Shown piece after piece: positions 61,545 through 64,000 of a stretch of DNA of 64,000 bases (positions within the stretch are counted from its first letter, which is position 1; each line of letters opens with the position of its first letter). A program made the position numbers and the translations under genes. The notes below the pieces were generated by a model. It ran no database searches. It was given only the letters and a program-made list of their open reading frames with translations, and was not told where the DNA came from. Source of the stretch: Streptomyces sp. NRRL F-5135 (GTDB lineage Bacteria > Actinomycetota > Actinomycetes > Streptomycetales > Streptomycetaceae). The stretch spans positions 372,001-436,000 of the forward strand of contig NZ_JOHR01000009.1 of NCBI RefSeq assembly GCF_000719775.1. Reading direction: 5' to 3'.

Positions 61545-62252
61545 TCAGGCGGCGGTACGGCCACCGCCCACCAGACGGGGCAGCATCCGGAAGCCGATGC
61601 CACCGGCGATCATCGTGGCGGCACCGATGAGCAGGAACGTGGTCGTGTCGCCGGCACCGGTCTCGGCCAGCTCCTCCTTGCCCACGCTCTGCTCGACCGG
61701 CTTGGAGCCGGCGCTGTCGGTGCCGGTGTTGTCGGCGCACTCGGCACCGTCCAGGTCGACGGTGCAGGTGCCCGCGCCCTCGTCGTCCGAGCCGTTGCCG
61801 CCGGGTGCGCCGCCGCCGTTCTCACCCGGGGTGTTCGGGGTCGGGGCGGACGGGTCCGAGGGTTCCGACGGGTCACCGGCCGGCGGGTCCGACGGGTCGG
61901 TCGGGTCCGTAGGCGGATCGGACGGGTCGGTGGGCGGGTCCGACGGGTCGGTCGGGTCCGTGGGCGGCTCCTCCGGCTCGGTCGGCGGCTCCTCCGGCTC
62001 CGTGGGCGGCTCCTCCGGCTCGGTCGGCGGCTCCTCCGGCTCGGTCGGCGGGTCCTCCGGGTCGGTCGGCGGCTCCGGAATGTCGGTGGGCGGGTCCGTC
62101 GGGTCCTCGTCGCCGAGGGAAACGTTCACGCCGACGATGCCCAGATCGATGTCGGTGGCCGAAGCGGCACCCGCGGCGGTCAGGGAAGCGCCCGCGGCGA
62201 TCACGGCACCGGCCGCGAGCCGTGCGACGCGGATCCGCGTCTTCTTGGTCAT
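61545..62252 (-). CDS. Sortase-anchored surface protein (LAETG) with PPTEPEE repeats
   Basis: The protein has 235 residues from ATG 62252 (MTKKTRIRVARLAAG). The signal peptide ends GAASA. The middle is a Pro/Glu/Asp/Ser repeat region (PPTEPEE four times, then PSDPPTDP units), a stiff wall-spanning spacer. The C-terminal sorting signal is LAETG followed by a hydrophobic helix (FLLIGAATMIAGGIGF) and a basic tail. LAxTG is the class E sortase motif of Streptomyces. A cysteine pair (GTCTVDLDGAEC) may form a disulfide. It is convergent with the small membrane protein gene. Confidence 0.88.
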   Translation of the reverse strand: MTKKTRIRVARLAAGAVIAAGASLTAAGAASATDIDLGIVGVNVSLGDEDPTDPPTDIPEPPTDPEDPPTEPEEPPTEPEEPPTEPEEPPTEPEEPPTDPTDPSDPPTDPSDPPTDPTDPSDPPAGDPSEPSDPSAPTPNTPGENGGGAPGGNGSDDEGAGTCTVDLDGAECADNTGTDSAGSKPVEQSVGKEELAETGAGDTTTFLLIGAATMIAGGIGFRMLPRLVGGGRTAA

Positions 62253-62470
62253 CTGCCTGCTACCCCCAGTAGCTGATACGTCATTGGCGTAGCGTCCGGG
62301 GCTGCGGCCGCTGGGGGTCACATGTCTCGCCGCCCCCGGTTTCACGCGCCCCTCGCATACGCATGCCGCGTCAGCTTTGCCATTTTTTATATATGCGTCA
62401 AGGTCGTTGCGCGTGCGATGACCGTTATGGAGTTAGTTGTCCATCGCGCGGGGATGCAACTGTGACATAA

Positions 62471-62505
62471 AAGGGAACTGCCGCCCGACGGACGGCAGTT
62501 CCCTT
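62471..62505 (-). terminator. Terminator of prfB
   Basis: AAGGGAACTGCCG and CGGCAGTTCCCTT pair over 13 bases around a 9-base loop, 18 bases beyond the prfB stop on the minus strand. Confidence 0.85.
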
Positions 62506-62522
62506 GTCGACAAAGCGTGTTT

Positions 62523-63629
62523 CTACTTCTCCTGCTGCTTGCGCCAGCGAATTCCGGCTTCGAGGAATCCGTCGATCTCCCCGTCGAGCACGCTCTGCGG
62601 ATTGCCGACTTCGAACTCCGTCCGCAGGTCCTTGACCATCTGGTAGGGGTGCAGGACGTACGAACGCATCTGGTTGCCCCAGGAGTTGCCGCCGTCGCCC
62701 TTGAGCGCGTCCATCTTCGCCTGCTCCTCCTGGCGGCGGCGTTCGAGCAGCTTCGCCTGGAGGACGTTCATGGCGCTCGCCTTGTTCTGGATCTGGGAGC
62801 GCTCGTTCTGGCAGGAGACCACGATGCCGGTGGGGAGGTGGGTGATACGGACCGCGGAGTCGGTGGTGTTGACACCCTGCCCGCCGGGGCCCGAGGCGCG
62901 GTAGACGTCCACGCGCAGCTCGGACTCGTCGATCTCGACGTGGTCGCTGGACTCGACGACCGGGAGCACCTCGACACCCGCGAAGGACGTCTGTCGGCGG
63001 CCCTGGTTGTCGAAGGGCGAGATACGGACGAGCCGGTGGGTGCCCTGCTCGACGGAGAGCGTCCCGTACGCGTACGGCGCCTTGACGACGAAGGTGGTCG
63101 ACTTGATGCCGGCCTCTTCCGCGTACGACGTCTCGTAGACCTCCGTGCCGTAGCCGTGGCGCTCGGCCCAGCGCAGGTACATGCGCTGGAGCTGTTCGGC
63201 GAAGTCGGCCGCGTCGATGCCGCCGGCCTCGGCGCGGACGTTGACGAGCGCCTCGCGCTCGTCGTACTCACCGGACAGGAGGGTACGGACCTCCATCTCG
63301 TCCAGCGCCTTGCGCACCGCCTCCAGCTCGGTCTCGGCCTCGGCCCGGGTGTCCGAGTCGTCCTCGGCCTCCGCCAGCTCGAACAGCACTTCCAGGTCGT
63401 CGATACGCCCGCGCAGCGCCTCCGCCTTACGGACCTCGGCCTGGAGGTGCGAGAGCCGGCTGGTGATCTTCTGCGCGGCCTCCGGGTCGTCCCACAGGGA
63501 CGGGGCCGCGGCCTGCTCCTCCAGCACGGCGATGTCGGCCCTCAGCTTGTCGAGGTCGAGGACGGCCTCGATCGACCCCATGGTCGAGGAGAGGGACTTC
63601 AGCTCTTCGGATACATCGACGACTGCCAC
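62523..63629 (-). CDS. prfB: Peptide chain release factor 2
   Basis: RF2 terminates translation at UGA and UAA. The protein has 368 residues from the GTG at 63629 ([13 protein letters not shown]). The stop-codon recognition region ([16 protein letters not shown], family SPF motif) and the hydrolytic GGQ ([10 protein letters not shown]; residues 249-251) are present. The frame is continuous. The programmed +1 frameshift known in E. coli prfB is absent, as expected for actinobacteria. Confidence 0.96.
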   Translation of the reverse strand: MAVVDVSEELKSLSSTMGSIEAVLDLDKLRADIAVLEEQAAAPSLWDDPEAAQKITSRLSHLQAEVRKAEALRGRIDDLEVLFELAEAEDDSDTRAEAETELEAVRKALDEMEVRTLLSGEYDEREALVNVRAEAGGIDAADFAEQLQRMYLRWAERHGYGTEVYETSYAEEAGIKSTTFVVKAPYAYGTLSVEQGTHRLVRISPFDNQGRRQTSFAGVEVLPVVESSDHVEIDESELRVDVYRASGPGGQGVNTTDSAVRITHLPTGIVVSCQNERSQIQNKASAMNVLQAKLLERRRQEEQAKMDALKGDGGNSWGNQMRSYVLHPYQMVKDLRTEFEVGNPQSVLDGEIDGFLEAGIRWRKQQEK

Positions 63630-63817
63630 GGGTCCAGCGTAACGGCTGAGAGCCGAAACCCACCCCGGGGCCAATTCCCAGGGCTCGGTTCGCCTCCGGG
63701 GGCGCTCTGAGCCCCTGTCGGCTCACTCGCCGGCGGACGTGCGCAGCCCGGACGTATCGGCACCTCGGGAGGCGGACGTGGGCACCCGGGACGTCACCGG
63801 CACCGGCCGGGACGGCC

Positions 63818-64000
63818 TCACGGCGACGTCGTCCGCACCGGGTTCCCCGGTGTTTCCTCCCCGCCCTCGCTCGTCGCCAGCCAGCCGCCCACTCCCACCG
63901 CCGCGACGAGCAGCACCGCCGCCGCCCCCAGGGTGATCCGCCGTTTACGCACCGCGCCCGCCTTGTTGCGCGCCGAGCCCGGTCGGCGCTGGCCCGGTGT
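63818..64000 (-). CDS. C-terminal end of a single-pass membrane protein (truncated by window)
   Basis: The final 60 codons are visible: a basic stretch (RRPGSARNKAGAVRKRRI), one membrane helix (TLGAAAVLLVAAVGVGGWLA) and a short polar tail ending RTTSP. The TGA is at 63818-63820. In related genomes the genes upstream of prfB encode Ser/Thr protein kinases (PkaA/PkaB type), whose C-termini have this layout. That identity is a guess from synteny and cannot be seen here. Confidence 0.6.
   Translation of the reverse strand, partial: TPGQRRPGSARNKAGAVRKRRITLGAAAVLLVAAVGVGGWLATSEGGEETPGNPVRTTSP

Noticed and set aside
62523..63629. Programmed frameshift in prfB
   Set aside because: The reading frame is uninterrupted from the start codon through GGQ to the stop.

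Overview
This is a very GC-rich chromosomal stretch with the codon bias, gene families and gene order of a Streptomyces core chromosome. From memory, the run murA - hup - malic enzyme - HelD-type helicase - anti-sigma/ECF sigma - HemD/regulator - NarK - mat locus - ssrA/smpB - S41 peptidase - ftsX/ftsE - prfB follows the order around SCO2943-SCO2972 of S. coelicolor. That comparison was not run. Most of the window is therefore conserved backbone, with accessory islands set into it.

Layout. 1-10.3 kb: a TPR membrane protein; hppD (4-hydroxyphenylpyruvate dioxygenase) with a replaced C-terminus beside a 76-bp-arm inverted repeat; a divergent Lrp/AsnC regulator; a Lon-like (S16) secreted protease; an IclR regulator; a DEAD/DEAH helicase; a Doc toxin with its antitoxin; and an MFS exporter. 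10.5 kb: tRNA-Cys. 10.7-21.7 kb: an all-minus-strand block related to type VII (ESX/WXG100) secretion. It holds two tandem copies of a three-gene cassette (coiled-coil protein, WXG-motif protein with a conserved C-terminal tag, membrane-anchored mycosin-like subtilase) and a third, translationally coupled trio (147-aa ESX-sized protein, 689-aa protein, lipoprotein). No EccC/EccB/EccD-type secretion machinery is present. 21.7-26.7 kb: a three-subunit molybdenum hydroxylase (xanthine dehydrogenase family) operon. 27.2-32.3 kb: an amino-sugar ABC importer with a GH20 hexosaminidase, preceded by a DasR-like (dre) site.

32.6-47 kb is backbone: DUF3039 protein, YqgE/AlgH protein, MurA, HU, malic enzyme, HelD-like helicase, an ECF sigma/anti-sigma pair, a CGNR zinc-finger regulator, a HemD-like synthase fused to a DNA-binding domain, and a NarK nitrate transporter. 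47.1-51.5 kb is accessory: a DUF6879 gene pair (one gene with a TTA codon), then, divergently, a two-gene NB-ARC/TPR (STAND) unit whose two proteins share a short RVYQA-x-x-DQH motif, and a DUF2087 protein. 51.6-56.1 kb: a three-gene mat-type exopolysaccharide operon. 56.7-63.6 kb: ssrA with smpB, a CtpA-like S41 peptidase, ftsX and ftsE, a small zinc-ribbon membrane protein, an LAETG sortase substrate, and prfB. The window ends in the C-terminus of a membrane protein on the minus strand.

The best candidates for something under-described are the duplicated mycosin/WXG cassettes (14.5-21.6 kb), which look like an orphan ESX-linked secretion-and-cleavage module, and the STAND pair with its shared peptide motif (48.3-51.0 kb). 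The altered hppD 3' end beside the inverted repeat is the clearest sign of local rearrangement.
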